Source of the DNA: Deltaproteobacteria bacterium
GTDB taxonomy: Bacteria > Desulfobacterota > Binatia > UTPRO1
Direction: 5' to 3'
DNA: 64,000 nucleotides
Assembly (NCBI GenBank): GCA_020848745.1
Contig: JADLHM010000055.1
Coordinates: forward strand, 1 to 64,000
The position numbers and the translations under genes were made by a program. Below are positions 6,011 through 13,991 of this stretch, piece by piece. Each line of letters starts with the position of its first letter. Within the stretch, counting starts at the first letter, position 1. Under the pieces are notes generated by a model. It worked only from the letters and a program-made list of their open reading frames with translations, was not told the origin of the DNA and did no database searches.

Positions 6011-8839
6011 CTATTCGCACGACGCGAAGGTGCAGAAGCCGTCCATGAACTTGCCGTCGCAGTAGTGGCACCAGTAGAGGGTGTCGTCGTTGCAGTCCGC
6101 GTCCGGGCAGACCGACGGTCCGCCCGGACCGCCGCAGAAGGTCGGCGGCAGATTGCCCATGTTGCCGCAGCAGCTGCTCGCGGTCGCGAAGCATTCGGGG
6201 TCGGACGCGATCCGCTCGGGCGTGCAGCAGGTCTTGAGCTGGGGATGGCAGCACTCGGTCGGCCCGCAGCCCGCCGGATCGCCGGGCGCGCAACCGCAGG
6301 TGCAATCTCCCCGGCAGCCGCCGGGACACGGTGAGTCGTCGGTGAGCTCGCACTCCTCGTTGGGATCGAGCTTGCCGTCGCCGCACTGCCCGCAGCCGCC
6401 GCAGTCGGGCTCGCAGTACCCGGGACGGGGTGCGCTCAGCGCGTTGCAGATTTCGCGATCGTTGCCGTCGCAGATCTCGCCGGGCTCCTTCACGCCGTTG
6501 CCGCACATCGGGCCCTGCCGGCACGTGCAGTCCGACAGGCACGTGCCGGGGCACGCGCCGTCCGCGGCGCCGTCGCACTCCTCGTCGCCGTTCACCTTGC
6601 CGTCGCCGCAACCGCGCACCTCGACCGAGGCGCAGGCCGTGCCGAGATACGGCGCGTCGGGATCGGTGCGGATCGAGACGCTCATGGCGTCCGTGCCGAC
6701 GTCCTCCTCGTCGGCCTCGTAGGTGACGGTCGGCGCGACGGTCTCGAACACGCCGCCCTCGTTGCCCATGCCGTCCTTCAAGAGGCCGGCCGACGTCGTG
6801 CTGGTCCACGCATGGCGGAGCTCGCAGTCGCCGGTGTTCTCGACGTGCGGTGTGAGCACGACGGCCTCTCCGTTCTCGAGCGACGAGGTCGGCGGAGTCA
6901 CCGTCGGCTTGCCGGCGTAGGCGAGGTGCGAGTCGCCGATCATGTGGAAGGTCGCGGGCGGCAGGTCGACGCGGCGGATCCCCTTCGGGGCGAGCCGCTT
7001 GACGGGCGCCGGATCGATCTTCACCGAACGCGCGAACGCGTCGCCGGTCGTCAGCAGGTGCTCCGCAATGTCCGGCACGAGCTGCCCCGTGACGACCCTT
7101 GCGAACGTCGTGCTCGTGGAGCCGACGTAGCCGAAGAACGTTCGCGCTCCCTTCTGGCGGAAGACGGCCGCTTCAACCGGGTCCTCGGCGCTGTGGCACT
7201 GGCTCGCGTAGACGAAGCCCTTGTCGAACTGCCCGCCGATCCGCCTCAGATACTCGGGCGCAAAGGCCCAGACGTTGAGGCCGCCCCCGTGGAGCTCTTC
7301 CGGGATGCCGATCACGAACGTCTCGTAGCGCTTGGTGGGGTCGGCGAAGGTCTGGTCGAACGCCTCCATCTCGGTCGCGGTCTGATCGGTCACGATCTCG
7401 ACGTGGCCGTGGTCGTCCAGGAATCCGTGGGTCGAGAAGAAGAGCGCCGACGCCGAGGTGACGTCGAGCACGGACGCCAGCGTGAGCTGCTTCACCGTCG
7501 TGGTGATCGGCAGGCACGAGTCGTCGAAAGCGGTCTTGGCTTTCGGCCAGTCGTCGGTGACCGGAAAGTATGCCGTCGTGAGGATGATTGCCTTCCGGTT
7601 GCCGATCAGGGTGCGGTCGGGCGCGGGAGGGCACGTCGCGGCACGGGCGCCGGCAGGTTGCGCGCGCCCGGCCGGTGGCGCGACGCCGCCTTCGTCGCGA
7701 GTGGCCGCGCCCTGCGTGACCGACGCGGTGTCGCTCGGCCGGGCGCTCAACAGGATGCCCCCCTGGAGGCCGGACGCGTAGCGGATCACGATGTCGAGGC
7801 CGTTGGCGCCGAGCCGCGCCTCGGCGACGCCGGGGAGCGCGGCGATCGCGCGGAGCGCGGCGAGTCGGGCGTTCAGCGAGTCGTCGAGGAGGGTCCGCTG
7901 CTCGGTCCAGATCCGGAGCGCGGCGTCCTGGGCGGCGAAGAGCGTCGTGACGTCGGCTTCGGTGAGCTCCGGCACCACCGGGATGCGGATCGGCGCGGAG
8001 GCGACGACCGTCCCGCCGACGGTTGCCTGCGCGACGAACGTCTGCTCGCCGAGCGCCGGCCCCGTCACGGTCGCGGTGCACGCGCGGAGGCCGTCGCCCG
8101 CGACGAGGTCGCCGCTCGCGGCGCCGCCGTCGTCGACGAGCAGGCAGACCGGCGGATCGACGGGCACGCCCGCGTCGAGACGGCGCACCGCCGCGCCGCC
8201 GCCGTCCGGCACGAGGCCGGCGGCGAGGCTCGCCTGGAAGACGAGGCTCGTCGGCGTGGCCACGGTGACGGCAGGCGGCATCGCGCGGAGCGTTCCCGTC
8301 AGCAGGCACGGCGATCCCGGATGCTTCTTCGGGAGGCCGTACTTCACCGCCTTCGGCTTCGTGGGCGGTTTCGTCGGCGGTTTGCCGAGGCGTTCGAGCG
8401 GCAGCAGCGCGCACGCGACGTCGTCGTCGGCGCGCAGCCGCGCCGTGAAGGTGGCGGGCAGCGGCGGCACCAGGAGACCCGAGCCCTTCGCTGCGAAGCG
8501 GCGCTTCTTGAGGTCGATCACGAGCTGCGAGACGCCGGGCGTGCGACTCGGCCCCTTGAAGGTGAGCTTCGTCTTCGTGCGCTTGAAGTCGGCGGCGCTG
8601 AGTCCGAGCGTCACGCCGTCGAGCTCGAAGACGATGCGGGATGCCGCCGCGAGGTCGAGCCCGGCGGGGTCGCGCGCGTCGAGCTCGCCCTTGATGGCGA
8701 ACGCATCGCCTTTCGCGGGGTGCACGACCACGCCCACGGACTTGATGGTGAGGGCGGGGGCGGCGGCCGGAATCAGCAGGACGAGGAGCACCGCACCGAG
8801 GACGGAGGAACGCGAGTCGGGCGGGAGGGGTCGCGGCAT
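6011..8839 (-). CDS. Secreted caspase/gingipain-like (clan CD) putative peptidase with cysteine-rich C-terminus
   Basis: A 942-aa exported protein with a signal peptide (VLGAVLLVLLIPAAAPA). Residues about 30-300 are beta-rich without a recognised fold. A central domain (about 410-620) shows the clan CD layout: the hydrophobic block ALFFSTHGF (His471) and, about 77 residues on, GFVYASQCHS (Cys548), followed by FHMIGDSHLAY, which resembles the GDP-x-L tail of C25 peptidases. The last 200 residues hold repeated CGDGKVNGDEECDG / CGNGVKEPGEICDG units of the DUF4215 type and more than 40 cysteines, suggesting an extracellular disulphide-bonded stalk. Peptidase activity is inferred from the dyad and its context. 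The start is placed at the ATG giving a proper signal peptide (8839). Confidence 0.7.
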   Translation of the reverse strand: MPRPLPPDSRSSVLGAVLLVLLIPAAAPALTIKSVGVVVHPAKGDAFAIKGELDARDPAGLDLAAASRIVFELDGVTLGLSAADFKRTKTKLTFKGPSRTPGVSQLVIDLKKRRFAAKGSGLLVPPLPATFTARLRADDDVACALLPLERLGKPPTKPPTKPKAVKYGLPKKHPGSPCLLTGTLRAMPPAVTVATPTSLVFQASLAAGLVPDGGGAAVRRLDAGVPVDPPVCLLVDDGGAASGDLVAGDGLRACTATVTGPALGEQTFVAQATVGGTVVASAPIRIPVVPELTEADVTTLFAAQDAALRIWTEQRTLLDDSLNARLAALRAIAALPGVAEARLGANGLDIVIRYASGLQGGILLSARPSDTASVTQGAATRDEGGVAPPAGRAQPAGARAATCPPAPDRTLIGNRKAIILTTAYFPVTDDWPKAKTAFDDSCLPITTTVKQLTLASVLDVTSASALFFSTHGFLDDHGHVEIVTDQTATEMEAFDQTFADPTKRYETFVIGIPEELHGGGLNVWAFAPEYLRRIGGQFDKGFVYASQCHSAEDPVEAAVFRQKGARTFFGYVGSTSTTFARVVTGQLVPDIAEHLLTTGDAFARSVKIDPAPVKRLAPKGIRRVDLPPATFHMIGDSHLAYAGKPTVTPPTSSLENGEAVVLTPHVENTGDCELRHAWTSTTSAGLLKDGMGNEGGVFETVAPTVTYEADEEDVGTDAMSVSIRTDPDAPYLGTACASVEVRGCGDGKVNGDEECDGAADGACPGTCLSDCTCRQGPMCGNGVKEPGEICDGNDREICNALSAPRPGYCEPDCGGCGQCGDGKLDPNEECELTDDSPCPGGCRGDCTCGCAPGDPAGCGPTECCHPQLKTCCTPERIASDPECFATASSCCGNMGNLPPTFCGGPGGPSVCPDADCNDDTLYWCHYCDGKFMDGFCTFASCE

Positions 8840-8945
8840 GGAGCACCGGACGAAACGTCCTTCCGCTAGCATGGAAGTACGGCGCGAGGCGACCGGAATC
8901 TACCCAGCCGCGACCCGGACACCTCGCGAGCACCTCGTCGACGGC

Positions 8946-9542
8946 TCAGCGGCGCCGCCGCCGAGCCGTCCGGGGCATGAGACCGCTCAGCAGCAGTTCC
9001 TCGGCTTGTCGAATCGCATCGCTCGGCGAGAGGCCGACCGCGGCGAGAAACGCGGGATCCATCACGCGCTGGACGGCCGCGAAGAACACCTCGGCGGCCA
9101 ACCGGCTGTCGAAGCGCCGAAACGCTCCTTGCCGAATGCCGTCCCGGATGAGCGCCTCGGCCTCCTTCCGGCGTACGGCCTGGTGCCGCTGCAAGAGGCG
9201 CTTGGCCGCAGGAAAGGCCGCGACGTCGGCGAAGAACGACTGGCTCGCGCCGCGCAGCTCGGTCACTCCGGGCTCGACCAACGCGACGATGCGCTCGCGG
9301 ATGTCGTGACGCGCCGACGACGCCTCGATGCCCTTGCGGCGAATACGGGCCAGGCAACGGTCCAGCACCCGCAACACCAAAGCGGGCTTGGTCTCGGCCA
9401 GCTGATAGAGCGTCTGACGCGAGCAGCGAAGGCGGCGGACCAGATCGCCGATCGTGACCTTGCGGAAGCCCTCGCCGAGGAAGATCTGCTCCAGCCCTTC
9501 CAGGATCTGCTCGGCGCGCGGCGATGCTCTCGTTGACTTCAC
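8946..9542 (-). CDS. TetR-family transcriptional regulator
   Basis: A 198-aa regulator with an N-terminal TetR helix-turn-helix (VTIGDLVRRLRCSRQTLYQL, about residues 29-48) and an all-helical ligand-binding domain with a basic tail. It starts with GTG at 9542, 74 bp from the oppositely oriented CoA-ligase gene, with an inverted repeat in the gap. That arrangement is classic for a local repressor, so it most likely controls the 9617-13893 operon and itself, with an acyl-CoA of that pathway as a likely inducer (inference). Confidence 0.85.
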   Translation of the reverse strand: MKSTRASPRAEQILEGLEQIFLGEGFRKVTIGDLVRRLRCSRQTLYQLAETKPALVLRVLDRCLARIRRKGIEASSARHDIRERIVALVEPGVTELRGASQSFFADVAAFPAAKRLLQRHQAVRRKEAEALIRDGIRQGAFRRFDSRLAAEVFFAAVQRVMDPAFLAAVGLSPSDAIRQAEELLLSGLMPRTARRRRR

Positions 9543-9574
9543 AGCTGCGGCCCGCTACCCCACAGGTAACAGGC

Positions 9575-9598
9575 GTACCAGAATCGTGCAATTGGTAC
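9575..9598. promoter_or_regulatory. Inverted repeat in the divergent tetR / CoA-ligase intergenic region
   Basis: GTACCA (9575-9580) and TGGTAC (9593-9598) form a perfect 6-12-6 inverted repeat centred in the 74-bp gap between two divergent starts. A smaller dyad, TACCCCACAGGTA (9556-9568), lies beside it. The size and position fit a TetR-family operator. Confidence 0.45.
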
Positions 9599-9616
9599 AC
9601 CGGAGGCTCGGCTGGA

Positions 9617-11002
9617 ATGCGTGCGATGGCCAGCGAAGGTCGACCGTATTGGAACATGGACGTCGAGCCGTGGCTCGGCGGCGAGCGCATCGCGACGCTG
9701 CAGCTCGAGCGGCTCCGCGCCCGCGTCGGGGGACTTCTCGACCACGCACCGTACTTCGCGCGCCGCCTACGCGAACGTGGCGTGACCCGACCTGCCGACA
9801 TCGGCTCCCTCGCGGATTGGCAGCGGGCGCTGCCGCCGTTCACCAAGGCGGATTACCGCGATCTCTTCGAGGCCTGCGGCGGCGATGTGTACCGCCTGCT
9901 CGACGACACGCTGCCGGTTCCGCTCGAAGACCTCGTCTGCATGGCCGCCACCTCGGGAACCACCGGCGATCCTCAGCCCTATCCTTTTACGCGGAGCGAT
10001 CTCGATGACCTGTGGGGAGAGTTCATGCGCCGGGCGCGCTGGCGAGCCGGGGTGCGACCGGGCGATCGTCTCGTCCACGCCTTCGCGCTCTCGATGTTCG
10101 CCGCCGGCGTCCCCCCGCTGCAGTCGAGCCGTGACGACGGCACGATGACGATCCCGGTCGGCGCCGAGGGCGGAGTCGCGCGCATTCTCAAAACGGCAAA
10201 GTTCTTCCGCGGCAACGTCCTGTCCTGCACCCCGTCCCTGGCCGAGCACATGATCGAGCGTGCGCCGGAGATCCTCGGCGAAGTGATCGCGTCGCTCGGC
10301 ATCAAGGTGCTGCTGTGCGGCGGCGAACCAGGAGCCGGCATCCCCGAGGTGCGCAAGCGCATCGAGTCGGCGTACGGCGCACGGCTCTTCGACGCCGGCG
10401 CCGGGTTCGGCGTCTCCTGTCGCCATCCGGAGTACCAGGGAATGCACTGGGTCGCCGATGACCTCGCGATCTACGAGCTCATGGATCCGCACAGCCACGA
10501 GTCGGTCGCGCTCGCCGACGGCGCCGAAGGCGAGGCGGTCTTCACCACCCTCGTCGGCGGCGGGCTCGGCTGGACGCGCCTCACGCTCGGCGACATTCAC
10601 CGCATCGAGGTATCGCCGTGTCCCTGCGGCGCGACGGGGCTGCGGTATCGCATCATCGGCCGCGTCGACGACATGCTCAAGGTGAAGGGCGTGATCGTCT
10701 ACCCGGCCGCCATCGACAGCGTGATCGCGAGCTTCATCCCGCGTGTCACCGGCGAGTTTCGCATCCTCCTCGACGAGCCGCCGCCGCGCGTCGTGCCGCC
10801 GCTCACGCTGCGCGTCGAGCGCGGCGAGCATACGGCGGACTCCGATCTCGCCGCGCTCGAGGCGGACGTGCTCCGCGCGATGAAGGAGCGACTGAAGATC
10901 ACGCCGCACATCCTCTGGGCCGCGCCCTACGAGTACGAGCGAAGCTCCCACAAGACTCGCTTCATCGAGTTGACCGGCAAGGCGCCCGTGCGCCCGAGCT
11001 GA
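9617..11002 (+). CDS. Phenylacetate-CoA ligase-like (PaaK family) acid:CoA ligase
   Basis: A 461-aa adenylate-forming enzyme. The P-loop-like AATSGTTGDPQPY is near residue 115, LLCGGEPG and the aromatic-binding DAGAGFGVSC are in the middle, and IGRVDDMLKVKGVIVYP is the hinge to the C-terminal domain. These are marks of the PaaK branch, which activates phenylacetate and other aryl or alkyl acids to CoA thioesters with ATP. The ATG at 9617 is chosen because GGAGG lies 10 bases upstream; an ATG three codons on is possible. It opens a five-gene operon and probably supplies the CoA substrate to the dehydrogenase that follows 11 bp later. Confidence 0.82.
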   Translation: MRAMASEGRPYWNMDVEPWLGGERIATLQLERLRARVGGLLDHAPYFARRLRERGVTRPADIGSLADWQRALPPFTKADYRDLFEACGGDVYRLLDDTLPVPLEDLVCMAATSGTTGDPQPYPFTRSDLDDLWGEFMRRARWRAGVRPGDRLVHAFALSMFAAGVPPLQSSRDDGTMTIPVGAEGGVARILKTAKFFRGNVLSCTPSLAEHMIERAPEILGEVIASLGIKVLLCGGEPGAGIPEVRKRIESAYGARLFDAGAGFGVSCRHPEYQGMHWVADDLAIYELMDPHSHESVALADGAEGEAVFTTLVGGGLGWTRLTLGDIHRIEVSPCPCGATGLRYRIIGRVDDMLKVKGVIVYPAAIDSVIASFIPRVTGEFRILLDEPPPRVVPPLTLRVERGEHTADSDLAALEADVLRAMKERLKITPHILWAAPYEYERSSHKTRFIELTGKAPVRPS

Positions 11003-11013
11003 AGGAGACGGCC

Positions 11014-12237
11014 ATGGACTACCCGAGTGACAGCCTCATCGACGACCAGCGCGAGCTCGTGGCCGCGGCGCGAAGCTTCGCGGCGCGCGTGCTCAGACCG
11101 GCCGGCATCGAGCTGGATCGGATGCCGGCTGCCGAAGTCGCGGCGCGCGACTCGCTGCTGTTTCGCACCGTGCGCGAAGCCGGCATGCTCGGCTACACGC
11201 GCATGGGGGGAACCCCCGAAATCGGCGGCATGGGACTCTCGCCGCTCGATCGCTACCTCGTGCTCGAGCAGCTCGGCTGGGGCAGCACGGGCATCACGGC
11301 AGTGGTCTTTCTCGCGTCGACCCCCGCGGAGGTCGCGCTTCTCAGCGGCGATCCCGGGGTGATCGCCGAGATCGCATTGCCGTACTATGCCTGCGAGGAC
11401 GGCTCGCTCATCGGGTGCTGGGCCATCACGGAGCCGGACCATGGCTCCGACACGCTCGGCAGCCTGCGACCCGAGCTCGACGTGCGGGCGAGGGGGCAGG
11501 TCATTGCGCGTCGCAGCGGCGACGATTGGATCCTGTCGGGGCAGAAGTCGGCGTGGGTTTCGAACGGGCCGATCGCGACGCACGCGATGCTCAACGTCCA
11601 GCTCGACGCCAACGGCAACATGAGCGACAGCGGCGTTTGCCTCCTGGCGCTCGACCTGCCCGGCGTCGGCCGCGGCAAGCCGCTCGAAAAGCACGGCATC
11701 CGTTCCCTGCCGCAGGGCGAGCTCTTTTTCGACGACGTGCGAGTCCCGGCGCGAAACATGGTGATCGGACGGGAGGGGTACGCGGGGTACATGCACAGCC
11801 ACCTGTCGGCATTCAACGCCGGCGTCGGCTGCGTTGCTACCGGCCTTGCGCGAGCCGCCTACGAGTGCGCGCGTGATTACTGCGGCGCGCGCACGCAAGG
11901 GGGGCGGCCGATCTTCGAGCACCAATCGGTACGGGCACGCTTGTTTCGCATGCACTCGCTCGTGCAAGCGTCCTTCTCGCTGTCACGCGACGCCTGGGTC
12001 ACCAACCTCACGCGCATCGAGCGCGGCGAAACGCCCAGGCTCGAGCTGTCCATCACCTCGAAGGTGTTCTGTACGCAAGCGGCCCTCGAGGTCGCGACGC
12101 TCGCCGTGCAGCTCCACGGCGGCAACGGTATGACGAAGGAGTACCCGGTCGAAATGTTCTTGCGGGATGCCACGGCCTTGACCGTCGCCGACGGCGAGAA
12201 CGCGTTCCTGACGCAGATCGCTGCGTCGCTGCTCTGA
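11014..12237 (+). CDS. Acyl-CoA dehydrogenase with Asp in the catalytic-base position
   Basis: A 407-aa FAD flavoenzyme of the acyl-CoA dehydrogenase superfamily. WAITEPDHGSD is the substrate/FAD motif in the middle domain and LHGGNGMTKEYPVEMFLRD is the C-terminal signature. Where medium-chain dehydrogenases have IYEG with the catalytic Glu, this protein reads VADG, putting Asp393 in that place. An Asp base is known in some alicyclic-acid dehydrogenases, although at a different site. Strong ribosome site GAAGGAG before ATG 11014. It lies between the CoA ligase and the SnoaL-like gene, so it probably dehydrogenates the activated acid. Confidence 0.85.
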   Translation: MDYPSDSLIDDQRELVAAARSFAARVLRPAGIELDRMPAAEVAARDSLLFRTVREAGMLGYTRMGGTPEIGGMGLSPLDRYLVLEQLGWGSTGITAVVFLASTPAEVALLSGDPGVIAEIALPYYACEDGSLIGCWAITEPDHGSDTLGSLRPELDVRARGQVIARRSGDDWILSGQKSAWVSNGPIATHAMLNVQLDANGNMSDSGVCLLALDLPGVGRGKPLEKHGIRSLPQGELFFDDVRVPARNMVIGREGYAGYMHSHLSAFNAGVGCVATGLARAAYECARDYCGARTQGGRPIFEHQSVRARLFRMHSLVQASFSLSRDAWVTNLTRIERGETPRLELSITSKVFCTQAALEVATLAVQLHGGNGMTKEYPVEMFLRDATALTVADGENAFLTQIAASLL

Positions 12238-12255
12238 GCGATCGAGAGGCCCACG

Positions 12256-12762
12256 ATGACCGACGACATCCTCGCACGACTGAGGCGTCTGGAGGACCGC
12301 GAGGCCATCCGGGTTCTGCAGGCCACGTACTGCTTCCTCGTCGACGACGGCCGCTTCGTCGAGCTCGTCGAGCAGCACTTCACCGAAGATGCATGCTGCG
12401 ACTTCCGCGACGTCACCGGCGCCATGGTGCCGATGGTATCGCGGGGACGAGGGGAGATCCTCGAGTTCTTCACGAACGTCGTCGGCGCACTGCTCGACGA
12501 CATGTCTCACACGGTGCACAACGAGCGGATCCGCATCGACGGCCGCACCGCCGACGCCGAGTGCTACTTCGAGCTGACCGCCGTGGAGCGACTCAGCGGA
12601 AAGGCCCTGGTCGGAGCGGGGCGCTATCTCGACCGTTACCGGCGCGACGGCGAGGCGTGGCGCTTCGCTGAGCGCAAGGCGCGCATGTTCCACCTGACCA
12701 CGCTCGAAGATGGCTGGGCGCGCCGGCGCCTGCTGCCGGCGCTGACCGGTGCAAAGGAGTGA
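12256..12762 (+). CDS. SnoaL-like / NTF2-fold protein
   Basis: A 168-aa protein with the NTF2-like cone pattern: N-terminal helices with REAIRVLQATYCFLVDDGR, a loop DACCDFRDVTG, and strands ending in AGRYLDRYRRDGEAWRFAER. Members of this SnoaL_4-type group act as dehydratases, isomerases or hydroxylases on ring substrates, or have no known activity. Its place between an acyl-CoA dehydrogenase and a nitroreductase suggests an enzymatic role on the pathway intermediate, such as hydration or dehydration, but no catalytic residues can be assigned with confidence. Confidence 0.72.
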   Translation: MTDDILARLRRLEDREAIRVLQATYCFLVDDGRFVELVEQHFTEDACCDFRDVTGAMVPMVSRGRGEILEFFTNVVGALLDDMSHTVHNERIRIDGRTADAECYFELTAVERLSGKALVGAGRYLDRYRRDGEAWRFAERKARMFHLTTLEDGWARRRLLPALTGAKE

Positions 12763-12766
12763 CGTG

Positions 12767-13549
12767 ATGGAGTTCACCGAGGTGATCGGCATTCGCCGCT
12801 CGATTCGCTTCTTCGACCCGGATCGAGCGGTGGAGCGCGAGAAGATCCAGAAGATCCTGGAGGCGATGCGGCTCGGCTCCTGCGCGATGAACGCCCATTG
12901 GCTGCGCGCCGTCGTCGTTCAGCGAGACGAGCTCGACCCGGAGACGTTCGAAAAGCTCAAGATTCCGGTCGCCGGAGTGATCATGGAGCTCGCGCCGGTC
13001 CACATCTATTGCTACGGGGACCCGACCGTGATCGCGCGCGACCGCGGCGCCAGCCCGAAGCAGCTGATCGACGTCGGCGCGCTCGCGCCGAGTCACGGCT
13101 GGACCTACCGGTTCGTCGACGAGCTCGTGTGGCCGCAAATCCTCGAGCCGATGACCCACAATCCGGCCTATCCGGTCGCCATGGCGTTCGACAACGGCGG
13201 CTGCGCCACGCAGGGGCTGCTCATGGCGTACGAGGAAGGGCTCGGCGCCTGTTGGACGGCGTTCAACGTCGACGCGGCAAAGGAGGCGTTCGCGATACCC
13301 GACGAGTGGATCCCGCACTACCTGCTCAACGTCGGCTATCCCCTGGAATCGCGCGAGGCGGGTGGGCAGCGCCCGCGCCCCCCGTTCGAGCAGCTCTATT
13401 TCGAGGGCCGCGTCGGTCGTCCGTTTCGGCGGGACGAAAAGGTCGTGGCGGAACTCGAGCGGCGAAGGATGATCCAAGCGCCCGCGCCGTTTCCCGATCG
13501 CCCGCAGGAGCTGCGCCGACTCGCGCAAAAGCTGGGGCTTCCCGAGTGA
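12767..13549 (+). CDS. Nitroreductase-family flavoprotein
   Basis: A 260-aa member of the nitroreductase / FMN oxidoreductase superfamily. The FMN-binding opening is GIRRSIRFFDPDRAVEREK, then LRAVVVQRD, a central NGGCATQGLLMAYEEGLG (the family's mid-protein helix) and LLNVGYPLE near the end. Such proteins reduce nitro groups, quinones, enoates or flavins, or cleave FMN (BluB). The start at 12767 follows AAAGGAG, four bases after the upstream stop, so it is co-translated with the SnoaL-like gene. In this operon a reductase or dehydrogenase step on the CoA intermediate is likely; the substrate is unknown. Confidence 0.8.
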   Translation: MEFTEVIGIRRSIRFFDPDRAVEREKIQKILEAMRLGSCAMNAHWLRAVVVQRDELDPETFEKLKIPVAGVIMELAPVHIYCYGDPTVIARDRGASPKQLIDVGALAPSHGWTYRFVDELVWPQILEPMTHNPAYPVAMAFDNGGCATQGLLMAYEEGLGACWTAFNVDAAKEAFAIPDEWIPHYLLNVGYPLESREAGGQRPRPPFEQLYFEGRVGRPFRRDEKVVAELERRRMIQAPAPFPDRPQELRRLAQKLGLPE

Positions 13550-13893
13550 CGGCGGCTCTCGAGCGGCCCCTCGAGAGCTGCGAGAGCGTCATCGCGTGGG
13601 CCGAGGGCTTGCGCGGACAGTGGGGCGGAGACCCTCTCGGCGAGGATCCGCAGAAGCTCGCCACGCTGGCCGCGTTCTGCGAGCTCGTCGGCATGGACGC
13701 CGACGCGTTGGTCGCGTTCTGTTTCCTCCGCAAGCGCGCGACCGGTGAGCGGTTCGCGAGCGCGCGCCGCCGCGACGAGATTCTCGCGCGTCTGAAGGAA
13801 TTCGAGTCTGCCGCCGGCCGCGGTGTGGAGGCGAGGCGACGCCGCAGTCACGTCGTCTCCTTCCTTTCGCACAACGGAGTGCTGATCTATTGA
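13546..13893 (+). CDS. 115-aa protein of unknown function (helical, recombinase-N-terminus-like)
   Basis: Not confidently recognised. The GTG start overlaps the nitroreductase stop (GTGA), so it is translationally coupled and belongs to the operon. The sequence is mostly helical and basic: LATLAAFCELVGMDADALV, then ARLKEFESAAGR and SHVVSFLSHNGVLIY at the end. The order and the final SFLxHNG element recall the SAM-like DNA-binding N-terminal domain of tyrosine recombinases, but no catalytic domain follows. It may be a small DNA-binding or accessory protein of the pathway. The function is left open. Confidence 0.55.
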   Translation: MTAALERPLESCESVIAWAEGLRGQWGGDPLGEDPQKLATLAAFCELVGMDADALVAFCFLRKRATGERFASARRRDEILARLKEFESAAGRGVEARRRRSHVVSFLSHNGVLIY

Positions 13894-13991
13894 AGCAGGC
13901 TGAACCCGGCCTTCAGCGAGACGTCCCCGGCATCCCCGTGCGAGGAGGTCGAGCGTTGGACCGAGCGCGACCCGGCACGTAGGTTGTCGCC

